Shown: in pieces, positions 28,323-37,314 of the stretch
How the letters are laid out: the number at the start of each line of letters is the position of its first letter
Position numbering within the stretch: the first letter of the stretch is position 1
Assembly (NCBI RefSeq): GCF_029478095.1
Contig: NZ_JAKOAV010000020.1
Coordinates: forward strand, 1 to 64,000
Source: Pelotomaculum isophthalicicum JI
GTDB taxonomy: Bacteria > Bacillota > Desulfotomaculia > Desulfotomaculales > Pelotomaculaceae
Reading direction: 5' to 3'
DNA: 64,000 nt
Notes under the pieces: generated by a model
Told to the model about the DNA's origin: nothing
The model's database searches: none
What the model saw: only the letters and a program-made list of their open reading frames with translations
Translations under genes and position numbers: made by a program

Positions 28323-28982
28323 CTAATCGTTTAATTCTTTGCGTTCACCGGTTGCCAGGTAAACAATCCGTTCACCGATGTTGGTCGCATGATCGGCGAT
28401 CCGTTCCAAGTGACGGCTGGCGAACAGGAGAGCGGTTGCCTGGTTGATGGTCTTCGGATTTTCCATCATATATATAAGCAGTTCCCGAAAGACCTGATTA
28501 TGCAGACTGTCCACCAGATCGTCTTCTTTAGCCATAGCAACGGCAAGTTGAACATCCTCCCGCACATAGGCATCCAGGGACTCTTTCACCATTTTCTGGG
28601 CAATTTGCGCCATCCGGGGAATGTCAAGCAGAGGTTTGATCAAGGGCTGGCATGCTATCCTTCTGGTTATCTTGGCAATATCACATGCCAGATCAGCCAT
28701 TCTTTCCAAGTCGGTAATGATCATCAGTCCTGTCGCAATGCGCCGCAAATCCTTGGCTATTGGCTGCTGGGTAGCAATGAGCTTCAGGCATTTATTCTCT
28801 ATCAATTGATGCTGTTCGTCGATAAGCACATCTCCGTCGATTACAGCTTGAGCCATATTTTCATCCTGCTTGGCAAGGGATTCTACTGCGCGGGAAATGG
28901 CCTCTTCCACATAAAAACCCATGCGTGTAATCTCTTGTTGGAGTTCACTTAAAGCCTGATCAAATGTTGCCCTGGTCCTCAT
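28323..28982 (-). CDS. phoU: Phosphate signalling protein PhoU
   Basis: A 219-residue all-helical cytosolic protein made of two PhoU repeats, each with the metal-site style motif (for example LERMADLACDIAKI near 92-105 and LERIADHATNIGERI near 193-207). It connects the Pst transporter to the Pho sensor and damps signalling when phosphate is plentiful. It follows pstB by about 36 bases. No PhoR kinase lies nearby, so its partner must be encoded elsewhere. Confidence 0.93.
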   Translation of the reverse strand: MRTRATFDQALSELQQEITRMGFYVEEAISRAVESLAKQDENMAQAVIDGDVLIDEQHQLIENKCLKLIATQQPIAKDLRRIATGLMIITDLERMADLACDIAKITRRIACQPLIKPLLDIPRMAQIAQKMVKESLDAYVREDVQLAVAMAKEDDLVDSLHNQVFRELLIYMMENPKTINQATALLFASRHLERIADHATNIGERIVYLATGERKELND

Positions 28983-29018
28983 GTGTGATGTTCATTCTCC
29001 TTTCATCGCCTGCCTGTT

Positions 29019-29807
29019 TTAGCCAAAGCGGCCAGTAATGTAATCTTCTGTACGCTGATCCGACGGTTTAGTAAATATTACTTCGGTTTTGCCGTATTCA
29101 ATCAGATCGCCGTTTAAGAAAAAAGCGGTGACACCGGAAACACGGGCGGCTTGCTGCATGTTATGAGTTACAATAACAATAGTGTAGTCGTTTTTTAACA
29201 CTTGAATCAACTCTTCAATTTTCATAGTTGCCAGCGGGTCTAAGGCTGAAGTGGGCTCATCCATTAGCAGCACCTCAGGCTCCACCGCAAGCAGCCGGGC
29301 GATGCACACCCGCTGCTGTTGACCGCCGGAAAGTCCCAACGCCGACTTATGTAGCCTGTCTTGCACCTCGTCCCACAGAACTGCCGCGCGCAAGCTCTTC
29401 TCTACAATCTCATCCAATTTGCGCTTGTTTCTCTCCCCGTGAATACGCGGCCCGTATGCTACATTATCATAAACCGACATCGGAAAAGGGTTGGGGCGCT
29501 GAAATACCATACCCACCCTTTTGCGCAGGTTAACCACGTCTTCGTCCTGGCGGTAGATATCCATGCCATCCAAAAGCACCACACCGTCCACTCTTACTCC
29601 CTCGATCAAGTCGTTCATTCTGTTCAAGATGCGCAAAAACGTCGACTTGCCACAGCCGGACGGTCCAATAAGAGCTGTAACCTGGTTTTCCTCTACTTCC
29701 AGGTTCACGTTCTTTAGGGCTTGAAAATCCCTGTAATAAAGGTTTAATCTTTCAACAGATATTTTTGACGATGTCAAGCTGTTTGCCCCCTCAGTCAGGC
29801 TGACCAT
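29019..29807 (-). CDS. pstB: Phosphate ABC transporter ATPase PstB
   Basis: A 252- to 262-residue ATPase that drives PstCA. It has Walker [10 protein letters not shown], the Q-loop [14 protein letters not shown] typical of PstB, signature LSGGQQQR, Walker [14 protein letters not shown] and switch His in VTHNMQQA. Two starts are possible: ATG 29807 with no ribosome site, or TTG 29777 behind GAGGGGG, which I favour. It is split from pstC and pstA: the order here is pstB-phoU first, then the regulator and the other pst genes. Confidence 0.93.
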   Translation of the reverse strand: MVSLTEGANSLTSSKISVERLNLYYRDFQALKNVNLEVEENQVTALIGPSGCGKSTFLRILNRMNDLIEGVRVDGVVLLDGMDIYRQDEDVVNLRKRVGMVFQRPNPFPMSVYDNVAYGPRIHGERNKRKLDEIVEKSLRAAVLWDEVQDRLHKSALGLSGGQQQRVCIARLLAVEPEVLLMDEPTSALDPLATMKIEELIQVLKNDYTIVIVTHNMQQAARVSGVTAFFLNGDLIEYGKTEVIFTKPSDQRTEDYITGRFG

Positions 29808-29875
29808 TCTAGTATTAACGCAAACATGTGTCGTATAAATTATAATTGAGCCAGGTTATATTATTATTATCGCTT

Positions 29876-29914
29876 TGTTAAATGCCCTGTTAAATATTGT
29901 TAAATTTAGATTAA
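29876..29914 (-). promoter_or_regulatory. Pho box array upstream of pstB
   Basis: Four TTAACA-like sites on the coding strand start at plus positions 29876, 29888, 29898 and 29909, with spacings of 12, 10 and 11. Three of the four are exact TTAACA. A TAATAATATAA stretch downstream can serve as the -10 region. Confidence 0.7.
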
Positions 29915-29979
29915 TTCTATGCATATTTTTTAAATAAAAAAATGATCATGCCGCAAGCTTCACGGGTTATGTGCATTGG

Positions 29980-30420
29980 TTAATGGAAAAAAGTCAGAGC
30001 TGCCAGTACCCCAATTAAGACTCCTACAATAACTTCCATTGGCGTGTGTCCCAAGTTTTCCAAAAGGTCTTCACTCGGAGACACTCCTTCCTGGCGGCAA
30101 ATCAAGTTAATGCGTCGGGCATGCTCACCCACAGCGCGTCTCAAGGTTATGGCGTCATAGATGACAATACCGCCAAAAACGGCTGCCACTTGAAAAAAGG
30201 GAGATGTCCAACCGTAAATAAGGCCCATAGTGATAGCAAGTGAAGTAACCACGGCAGCATGGGAACTTGGCATTCCCCCTGGTTGGAGGAGACGGTGCCA
30301 GGGCAGACTTTTATACCTGTGTAATGCCAGTAAAAGCTTTAGCCCTTGACATGCTACCAGGCTGCTCCCTGCAACAGATAGAAAATTTTCTAAAACCCCA
30401 ACACTAGCAGGCATTAACAT
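29980..30420 (-). CDS. DUF212 / divergent PAP2 family membrane protein (YuiD-like)
   Basis: About 146 residues with three or four membrane segments. It has the family signatures PGGMPSSHAA near residues 46-55 (a PAP2-like SxxH) and GHTPMEVIVG near the C-terminus. The family resembles acid phosphatase and vanadium haloperoxidase folds, but its substrate is unknown. The start could be GTG 30426, ATG 30420 or ATG 30414; AGAAGGTG lies close by. It is the last gene in the minus-strand run from the ECF sigma operon. Confidence 0.75.
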   Translation of the reverse strand: MLMPASVGVLENFLSVAGSSLVACQGLKLLLALHRYKSLPWHRLLQPGGMPSSHAAVVTSLAITMGLIYGWTSPFFQVAAVFGGIVIYDAITLRRAVGEHARRINLICRQEGVSPSEDLLENLGHTPMEVIVGVLIGVLAALTFFH

Positions 30421-30435
30421 ATTCACCTTCTAACA

Positions 30436-31336
30436 TTACCTCCCGGAGTTGAAGTAAAAAGGAACAGCCGCACCAAACTCATTCCATAACCACCCGGTAA
30501 GTAAGGACGCAGGCAATAATCCAATCCCCACTATCATTGAATACATACCCAGCGCGCTCGCCTTTAAATTTTGAGGGGCTACGTCTGCCACTAGCGCCTT
30601 CTCGACTCCTTTTGTCAACCCGGTGTAAATTCCGTACAAGGCAAATAGCAACCAGTACCAACTGTTTGATTGAACAAAACCAAGGTAGACTACACTGTAC
30701 AATAAGTATCCTGAAACCAGCAATCCTTTTCTTCCCAATCTATCTGATAAATGACCGGCAGGATAGGCAGATAATGAGGACACTGAGTAAAATACCAGGT
30801 ATAGGAGAAGGACACCGGTTGTCGGCACTCCAGCATCAGATGCCCGAAGGATAAGGAACTGGTTTGAGGAATTGGCTATAGTAAAAAGAAGAATTACCAG
30901 CAATAAACGTTTTAATCGTTGCTCCAGACCACTCCACTTAAATTCAAATTTGTTTTGTTTTGGCTTGTGCATTTTCCTTTGACTCCCTAATCCAAAAAAG
31001 AAAACCAAATCCTATAACTACGGGTATAATCGAATAGAAAAAGACAACCGAAAAACCCTCGCTATTCCTGGATATAATCGCATAAGCTATTCCGGTGCCG
31101 GCAGCGGCTCCCAGCATATCCATCGCTTGGTGAATTCCAAAAGAGCGCCCATGCCTGCCTTTAACACCGGACTCGGCTATCATGGCATCGCGGGGTGCTG
31201 TTCTGACACCCTTGCCAATACGATCGAAGACCCGCCACAGGAAAACACCTATCCAGGAGCTTGCCGGGACCAGTAATACTCTTCCGACAGCGGAGAATCC
31301 ATACCCGAAAATAGCCAAAAATTTACGATTATTCAT
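30436..31336 (-). pseudogene. MFS transporter, truncated at both ends and frameshifted
   Basis: Two overlapping minus-strand frames together give a major facilitator protein of the type with GKGVRTAPRDAMIAES and HQAMDMLGA. The first frame (from 31336) runs to about 30944. The reading then continues in another frame from about 30955 (LLLVILLFTIANSSNQFL) with HLSDRLGRKGLLV. The first one or two membrane helices are missing at the 5' side, and the C-terminus stops early at FYFNSGR. At least three lesions make a functional product unlikely. A sequencing error could explain the frameshift but not the missing ends. Confidence 0.75.
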
Positions 31337-31351
31337 CCGATTTGATCAAGT

Positions 31352-32038
31352 TTAATTTTTATAGCACCTGATTGTATGCAGACTGGCAATGCAAGCTGCT
31401 AGCCAGATACCCCCAGCGGCAAATCCGGCGACAACATCACTGGGAAAATGCACACCGAGATAAATACGGCTAATTCCAATGGCAAGTATAAGAGCACACG
31501 TTAGCACGATCACATACCATGACTGTTTGGATCGCTCCCGCAGGTTCATCCATAGCAAGTAGCCAAGCATTCCATAAAAGGCTGCGGAAACCATCGCATG
31601 TCCGCTGGGGAAGCTATAGCCTCCTGCTTCCACCAAATGACGGATATCCGGGCGGGAGCGGTGAAATATGTCTTTCAACAGTATATTCAGAACCCACCCG
31701 CCGGCTAGGCTGCTGGTCAACGCCACTGTTTCCCAGATATGTTTCAAACGAAAAATTAAATAGCCCCCTACCACCAGTAATAAGGTTATTTCCACAAAGG
31801 CGGACCCCAGCTGGGTAATGACTATGGCTAAACTCGTTAATCGTTCGGTGGCATAGCTTTGGACAAAGTTTGTGATCGATGCGTCAAATGTCCCGAGCTC
31901 TTGCTCTAAAAGATCTTCAGCCAGATTCGCGAACAACACCAAAAGAAGAGAACTGGCCACAATCCCCCAAGTCAGATGTTTACCAAACTTTTCGATGAGG
32001 GAATGGTAAGAGAAGTCATGCGGCCACTGGCTAAGCAT
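31352..32038 (-). CDS. PAP2-family membrane phosphatase
   Basis: A 228-residue membrane protein with the three phosphatase motifs of type-2 phosphatidic acid phosphatases: KDIFHRSRP (about 122-130), PSGH (about 144-147) and SRIYLGVHFPSD (about 189-200). About six membrane segments place the active site outside. Substrates in this family include undecaprenyl pyrophosphate and lipid phosphates. The start overlaps the end of the upstream membrane gene by eight bases, so it is coupled to the ECF sigma operon. Confidence 0.85.
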   Translation of the reverse strand: MLSQWPHDFSYHSLIEKFGKHLTWGIVASSLLLVLFANLAEDLLEQELGTFDASITNFVQSYATERLTSLAIVITQLGSAFVEITLLLVVGGYLIFRLKHIWETVALTSSLAGGWVLNILLKDIFHRSRPDIRHLVEAGGYSFPSGHAMVSAAFYGMLGYLLWMNLRERSKQSWYVIVLTCALILAIGISRIYLGVHFPSDVVAGFAAGGIWLAACIASLHTIRCYKN

Positions 32039-32858
32039 CTGAGTTAACCTTCCCCGGCAGCAGGCTTGCTGCTAAAGCACCTGTGGCAAAGATAAATACA
32101 AGTATCCCCCATAATATACCTAATGCGGGGAAGTTGAGAAAAGCAACTAAAAATAGCGAGCCAATCAGAACCTGGTAATAAGGTTTTTGCCCCCAGTCAA
32201 AACTTTTTAACAATAACTCACCGATTATTGAACTTAAGGCTCCTAACCCGACAGATAATAGAATAAGAAGTATTAGTCCCAATAAAACGGCTACCGGTAT
32301 GCCCCAGATTGTTACTGTAAGAGCCGCAAAGATCAGACCCAGGCCGATCGTTGCAAATAATCCCATCAAACCAACCTTTTGCGTATTGGACTGTAGCATT
32401 AGCTTTGCCTTTTTGACCCTGTTCTTGAACACAAATAAAGAAGCAAGGCTGATTAGTAAAATCAACAAGGCCAGAAACATTTTAGCCAGCTCGATCAAAC
32501 CAAAAGCGCCAACACCCAATAGCAGACTGTTTAAATTCTTGTTAGTAAGATTAATATGGAAGAAACCTTTCCTAACCTGAGCCCCCGGTTCCTGGGTTAA
32601 TTCTCCCCCTAATAAAAATACCGCGCCATTGACCCGGGCTGTGCTGGTTAAATTAAGATTGCCGTTGATCACAACCACGTCGTCGGTAACAAAGCCGGAA
32701 ATGATTCCGTCTTCACCATAGAGGAATACATTTTCAACTCTCTGGCCTTCATTGACTGTCTTGCTATGCTCAAAGACAGACTCTACAGCAAAGGCATTGA
32801 CAGAAAAACAGCTTAATAGCGCCATCAGAACTAGTAGGAAACATATCCTTCGTTTCAT
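32031..32858 (-). CDS. Exported membrane protein with N-terminal beta domain, ECF operon
   Basis: A 275-residue protein with a signal peptide ending VNAFA. A bactofilin-like beta-repeat segment follows (VENVFLYGEDGIISGFVTDDVVVINGNL, described here as residues about 42-70), then about five membrane helices. Proteins of this shape commonly sit beside ECF sigma/anti-sigma pairs in Firmicutes, but the function is unknown. Its ATG overlaps the anti-sigma stop by four bases behind GAGAGGAGC. Confidence 0.65.
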   Translation of the reverse strand: MKRRICFLLVLMALLSCFSVNAFAVESVFEHSKTVNEGQRVENVFLYGEDGIISGFVTDDVVVINGNLNLTSTARVNGAVFLLGGELTQEPGAQVRKGFFHINLTNKNLNSLLLGVGAFGLIELAKMFLALLILLISLASLFVFKNRVKKAKLMLQSNTQKVGLMGLFATIGLGLIFAALTVTIWGIPVAVLLGLILLILLSVGLGALSSIIGELLLKSFDWGQKPYYQVLIGSLFLVAFLNFPALGILWGILVFIFATGALAASLLPGKVNSDA

Positions 32859-33370
32859 GAAATAAGCTCCTCTCTGGATAAAGCTGAATATACCCGCCCG
32901 AAGCCGTAAAAGGCGCCTATGGCTCCAACTGTCAGAATCAATCCCACGGCCAGGTTTGTTCTGTCTAACGGCAATTGCCAGCTTAGTTTTACCATAAGTG
33001 AAGTCACGGTTGCGAGGTGCTTGACAATAAAGCTGATCACTTCAAACAAAACAGAGCCGAAAAGAATTACTACGGTGCCCAGGAAAAACAGGCTTAGTAG
33101 TCCCCATGACTGAAGCAGCTTGTTGATAGGGTTCTGGCTATATCTCTCGGAGCTCTGAATTCGGTTTAGAATCTGTACTGTCAATAACGGACTCGCTACT
33201 GGAAGGGAAAATTGACGAACTACGCTCGAAAGCGCCTGTAATCTATTCAGAGTTTCCCTGCAATGAGCACAATTTTGCAGGTGGTTTTCAATAGCTTTGG
33301 CTTCTTCACTGGAGAGTTCTCCATCCAAATAGCCGGATAAATTCTCATTAGAGCAACTTAAATCAGACAC
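32855..33370 (-). CDS. Anti-sigma factor with zinc-binding ZAS domain
   Basis: A 171-residue protein. Residues 1-45 hold the zinc-finger anti-sigma motif HLQNCAHCRE (HxxxCxxC) after a short helix. Two membrane segments follow (about 88-120 and 140-160). It should hold the cognate ECF sigma factor at the membrane until an envelope signal releases it. The GTG start lies one base after the sigma stop. Confidence 0.85.
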   Translation of the reverse strand: MSDLSCSNENLSGYLDGELSSEEAKAIENHLQNCAHCRETLNRLQALSSVVRQFSLPVASPLLTVQILNRIQSSERYSQNPINKLLQSWGLLSLFFLGTVVILFGSVLFEVISFIVKHLATVTSLMVKLSWQLPLDRTNLAVGLILTVGAIGAFYGFGRVYSALSREELIS

Positions 33371-33371
33371 C

Positions 33372-33914
33372 TCAAAAACCTTCTTCCCCCAGCTTTTTTA
33401 ATAAAATCTTGCGGGCTGAGAATATGCGGGACTTGACTGTTCCGAGAGGGATATCCAAAATCTCACTGATCTCTTTATAGGAATAATCCTCCCATTCTCT
33501 CAGGATTAAAGCGGCTTTGTACTCGTCAGGCAGTGTTTTTAATGCATCGATCAATCGATCTTGTTGTTCCTTCTTTAGAGCAATTGTTTCAGGCTCATCA
33601 ATAAAAGTATCTTCCACCTGGCTGACATAATCAAGGGGAACTGTTTTGAACCTTCCCTTTTCCCGGGAACGTCTGAAAGCCAGGTGGGTGATGATTTTGG
33701 CGAACCAATTGCGAAAAGCTTCCGGCGCCTTTAGTTTCACTATATTGTGATACACTTGCAAGTAGGCCTCTTGTAGGACCTCTTCCGCGTCGTAGGGATC
33801 ATTTAAAATGCCGTAGGCTATGTTCAGCCCCCTTTGTTGAGTGCTTTGAACAAGTTTTTCAAAGGCCGTCAAATCACCTGTCTTTACTTGTTCAATAAGC
33901 GAAACCTCAACCAA
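33372..33914 (-). CDS. ECF RNA polymerase sigma factor (SigW-like)
   Basis: A 180-residue sigma factor with region 2 (YGILNDPYDAEEVLQEAYLQVY, residues about 35-56) and region 4 helix-turn-helix (LREWEDYSYKEISEILDIPLGTVKSRI, described as about 138-164). The TTG start at 33914 follows GAGGAGG. The gene heads a run that encodes its anti-sigma factor, a membrane protein and PAP2-type phosphatases. That suggests control of cell-envelope lipid carrier recycling, as with extracytoplasmic sigma factors of Bacillus; the link is an inference. Confidence 0.88.
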   Translation of the reverse strand: MVEVSLIEQVKTGDLTAFEKLVQSTQQRGLNIAYGILNDPYDAEEVLQEAYLQVYHNIVKLKAPEAFRNWFAKIITHLAFRRSREKGRFKTVPLDYVSQVEDTFIDEPETIALKKEQQDRLIDALKTLPDEYKAALILREWEDYSYKEISEILDIPLGTVKSRIFSARKILLKKLGEEGF

Positions 33915-33928
33915 CGAATAAGCCTCCT

Positions 33929-34225
33929 CTATGCGCCGGTAGACTTATCGATCAGGTGAGCCCAAATTGTTACCAACTTACCGGCAATTCCATCCATATA
34001 AAGCCATAATCTATTGGCCATAAAGCTTCCTATCAGACCTGTCACCATTCCACCCAGAATATCCAGAGGATAATGGGTTCCGCAATAGACTCTGGAAAAG
34101 ACCAGCGCAAGTGACATTACTGTCAATATTGTACCCCATCTTTTGTTTTTGCCAAAGATGCTTGCCGTAACGGCTGTCGCTCCTGTCGCGTGGTCGCTAG
34201 GGAAAATTTCATAATCCAAATTCAT
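33929..34225 (-). pseudogene. PAP2 (BcrC-like) phosphatase, N-terminal half missing
   Basis: A 98-residue frame starts just before the second PAP2 motif (FPSDHATG) and includes the third (SRVYCGTHYPLD). The N-terminal helices and the KX6RP motif of a PAP2 enzyme are absent, and a stop codon lies nine codons upstream. Even so, the ATG has a good AGGAGG site and the gene is 14 bases before the sigma factor, so it may still be translated. Without the first motif it should be inactive as a phosphatase. Confidence 0.65.
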
Positions 34226-34262
34226 TCTGGAACCTCCTGCTTCTATTTATAAAGAGACATGA

Positions 34263-34457
34263 AAGACAAAAAAGTTCGCAAAAAACCCTAAGCAGTTCTC
34301 TACCAAATTATTAGGAGCACTCCTATTATTAGATAAGGTACAAAGTAACTCTTTTGATTTATACAAACTCATCAAGGGAAGAAATGAAAAAGAAATCAAA
34401 CTTGCCATAAAGGGTTTTGAGGAAAATGGCAGAATAAAGATTACCATATCCCAATAA
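34263..34457 (+). pseudogene. Possible C-terminal remnant of an unknown gene
   Basis: A stop-to-stop plus-strand frame encodes about 64 residues, including LIKGRNEKEIKLAIKGFEEN near its end. It has coding-like codons but no start codon or ribosome site. It sits in the gap between the truncated PAP2 gene and the metallophosphoesterase, a region that has clearly lost sequence. I do not recognise it. Confidence 0.25.
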
Positions 34458-34550
34458 TCTAATGTTCAATACATGACAATTGAGGATGAAAAGATTATTA
34501 ACCTGATATAGTTGATTTTCAGGGGAAAAAACATTTGGGAGGTTTGGGGA

Positions 34551-35612
34551 TTGGTATGTTGTAGACATGGAAAAAGTCTGTTAATTATACTTTTTAGCTT
34601 ACTGGTATTGATCATTTTATCATATACAGCCTGTACCCAAAAAGCTCAAACGGGGAATAACGGCGAAGCAACTCAAAATGGTGCTGTACGGCAAAGTCCG
34701 TCAATGCAAATAGATCCTCCTCAAAAAACTACAGACCGGCAACCAGTCATAAACAAACCCGCACCGGCAATTACAAGTAACAAACAATCCTTTACGTTTG
34801 ATGTCCTAGGCGATTCAAAGATACTGCCAGGTAAGGAGAATTGGCTTGGCAACCGGGTGTTGGCGGAAGCCGTAACAAGGATTAATCAGGACAACCCAAC
34901 TCTCGTTGTTTATTTGGGAGACGGCGCTGACCAGGGTGGGCCGGTGGAAAACCTTGCGGCTTTTAGAAGCTACCTTGATAAATTACAGCCATCATGGTAT
35001 CCGGTTATTGGTAACCACGAATTGAATAAAGGGGCAGATCCTAATGGTCTGGCGGGAAACGGCGAGGGAAACTTCCAGCGGGTTTTTACCGATAAGTTAC
35101 CAATGCAAGGTCGGAGTTATTATTCTTTTAACTATCTGAACACACATTTTATCGTCCTGGATACGGCATGGCAAAGTGGATATGGGCCTGCTGAGGCAGA
35201 ACTAAAACCAGGCAGCCAACAGTGGGAATGGCTTAGCCAGGACTTAGAAAATGCCAGTAAGCAAAGTCGGCACATTTTTATTTTCGGACACAAACCACCG
35301 GTATCTCCTTTCCGTGCCGGGGGACCGGATACCGAATCCAATTTACCTGACGGGCATGGGTCTAGTTGGGGAGATCCTGGCGTTGCCGCTGAATTTATGC
35401 AACTGGCTGCCAGTTATCATGTAGATGCCGTTTTCTCCGGTCATATCCATATGTATAACCGATTAGACATACAGGGATTACCGTACATAATTACTGCGGG
35501 TGCTGGTGCAAGTTTATATGCTTCCCAGGAGTCCGGTGGCTTCTATCACTATGTCAAATGTCGTATAGATGGGGAGCAGGTAAGCTATGAGGTGGTAAAA
35601 TTATCACCTTAA
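34551..35612 (+). CDS. Calcineurin-like metallophosphoesterase lipoprotein
   Basis: About 353 residues. The TTG start at 34551 has GGAGG upstream and gives a lipoprotein signal peptide ending SYTAC. The phosphoesterase motifs appear in order: VLGDSKIL (variant of the first metal motif), YLGDGADQGG, VIGNHELN, FGHKPP and SGHIHMYN. The layout resembles purple acid phosphatases and should act outside the membrane on phosphoesters. The final codons overlap the convergent GGDEF gene by four bases. It lies between two phosphate-gene groups, but no Pho box is visible upstream. Confidence 0.8.
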   Translation: MVCCRHGKSLLIILFSLLVLIILSYTACTQKAQTGNNGEATQNGAVRQSPSMQIDPPQKTTDRQPVINKPAPAITSNKQSFTFDVLGDSKILPGKENWLGNRVLAEAVTRINQDNPTLVVYLGDGADQGGPVENLAAFRSYLDKLQPSWYPVIGNHELNKGADPNGLAGNGEGNFQRVFTDKLPMQGRSYYSFNYLNTHFIVLDTAWQSGYGPAEAELKPGSQQWEWLSQDLENASKQSRHIFIFGHKPPVSPFRAGGPDTESNLPDGHGSSWGDPGVAAEFMQLAASYHVDAVFSGHIHMYNRLDIQGLPYIITAGAGASLYASQESGGFYHYVKCRIDGEQVSYEVVKLSP

Positions 35613-36247
35613 TTTGCGGGTTCATGTATCCATACACTGCCTTGGGTGGATCTTGAATAATTTTTTAACTGCTCCACCTTTTTTGATATAACTTTTAAGT
35701 TTATCCTCTCTCCCATTCCACAATCAATCACATACATAGATAAAAAAGGCGGATCCTCTTGTTCATAGGCTAAGTTCCTGTTTGTTTTTCGCTTCTCTTG
35801 CTCAGTTAAAGACATAATCAAGCTGTCATAGCTTTTGACTGTACGCTCACAAAATGAGTCAATACGTTCTTTTTCAATAATCGCGATGAAGTTGTCACCT
35901 TTAATATGAGCCAGAAAGTCCTTCTCTCCTCCATATTTCTTTAATATGTTAGCTAAAAGTCTGGCTGCAAACAATATAATACGGTTTCCACCCGACAATC
36001 CATATTTTTGCCTGCACATTTTATGCGGCAGGCTGACGTAAACAACGCAAAAAGGCACTTTCTCAGCAATACGTCTGCGTAGTTCCTGTTCCAAAGCAAT
36101 ATTGCCGGACAAGCCGGTGAGAGGATTGATATCCCCGGCCAGTTCCAAACGAATCCTGGTCATGGTACCTGGTAATATCTGATTCTTGTTCAATAAACCA
36201 ATAAATTGTTTAACTAAGCGAACGGGCATCAAACAAATGGAGATCAT
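35609..36247 (-). pseudogene. Degenerate GGDEF-domain gene, partial copy of the pho-operon EAL/GGDEF gene
   Basis: 212 residues that align from the end of the CBS linker (MTRIRLELAGDINPLTGL) to the end of the 783-residue protein at 25706-28057. The active-site GGDDF of that protein is KGDNF here, so cyclase activity is not expected. The EAL, CBS and N-terminal parts are missing. It follows pstS2 in the same direction, with an ATG behind GGGGGG. It may be expressed as a binding or inert remnant, but decay after duplication is the simplest reading. Confidence 0.7.
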
Positions 36248-36347
36248 CTCAATCCCCCCGATAACAACTTATTAACCAAGCATGTTCAATTATTAGAAAC
36301 CGCGGGGCAGGCCACTCCGTGTCCCGCCCCCGCAACTTTCAGTCTTA

Positions 36348-37247
36348 TTATTTGCTTTTAATATTACCTTTAGCGTCTCTCGTTATTTTCATATCAGTTT
36401 CAGGAATATAGTCTAATTGCGGGATGATATTTTTCTGCACTTCATCAGTCATCATGAACTTTAAGAAATCGTCCACCACGCCGCCTGGCTTGCCCTTGGT
36501 GTAGCTGTGTTCATAACCCCACACCAGGTATTTGCCGGTTACGATATTTTCTTTATTGGGCGCTACGCCGTCCAGGTTGACAACCTTCACGCTACCGTCC
36601 AAATATGAGAGCGCCAGGTAGCCAATCGCGCCGGGAGTATCGTGAACAATTTTCCGGACAGTACCGGAAGAATCTTCCTCAATACCGGTAGCCTCCTCTG
36701 CGCCGCCCAGCGCGTATTTTTTGAAGACTGCCCGGGTGCCGGAAGCTTTCGGGCGGTTTACCAGCACTATTTTTTGATCAGGGCCGCCCACGCTGCTCCA
36801 GTTAGTCGTTTTGCCGGTAAAAATGTCAATCAGCTGCTGTTTGGTCAGGTTGTCAACAGTGATGGCCGGGTTTACCACACAAGCCATGCCGACGACACAG
36901 ATCTGGTGGTCAGTAAGCTGTGAAACATCTATACCTTCCTTCTCTTCAGCGTAAATATCCGAATTACCGATGTCGGCCGCTCCTTGCGCGACCTGGGTGA
37001 GGCCGGTGCCGCTGCCGCCGCCCTGCACTACGATCCTGGCATTCGGATTCTTGGCCATGAACTGAGTCGCGGCCTGTTCCATCAGCGGCTGCAGGGCGGT
37101 GGAACCTACCGCCGTAATGTTACCGGACAACTGCTGGGCTTTGTTGTCCGTCCCCTGTTGAGCCGCCTGTCCGCCGCAGGCAGCCAGTACCGCCGCGGCG
37201 GCCAAGCACAGCAAAACGACAAACATCAATTTTGCCTTTTTCAGCAA
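36348..37247 (-). CDS. pstS: Phosphate-binding lipoprotein PstS (copy 2)
   Basis: A 299-residue paralogue that is nearly identical to the PstS at 24025-24924, including GSTALQPL, GGGSGTGL and NRPKASGTR. It has a lipobox ending VLAAC. I set the start at TTG 37247 behind GAGGAG, which matches the TTG start of copy 1. It follows phoB2 and is followed by the degenerate GGDEF gene. No second set of permease genes is here, so it must feed the PstCA encoded elsewhere in the window. Differences are concentrated in the signal peptide and the last 20 residues. Confidence 0.9.
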   Translation of the reverse strand: MLKKAKLMFVVLLCLAAAAVLAACGGQAAQQGTDNKAQQLSGNITAVGSTALQPLMEQAATQFMAKNPNARIVVQGGGSGTGLTQVAQGAADIGNSDIYAEEKEGIDVSQLTDHQICVVGMACVVNPAITVDNLTKQQLIDIFTGKTTNWSSVGGPDQKIVLVNRPKASGTRAVFKKYALGGAEEATGIEEDSSGTVRKIVHDTPGAIGYLALSYLDGSVKVVNLDGVAPNKENIVTGKYLVWGYEHSYTKGKPGGVVDDFLKFMMTDEVQKNIIPQLDYIPETDMKITRDAKGNIKSK

Positions 37248-37314
37248 ACCTATCTCCTCCTCGAAACCTAGTTGTTTTTTATACAAAGTGACCTTCACCT
37301 AAAGCCACTAATTT

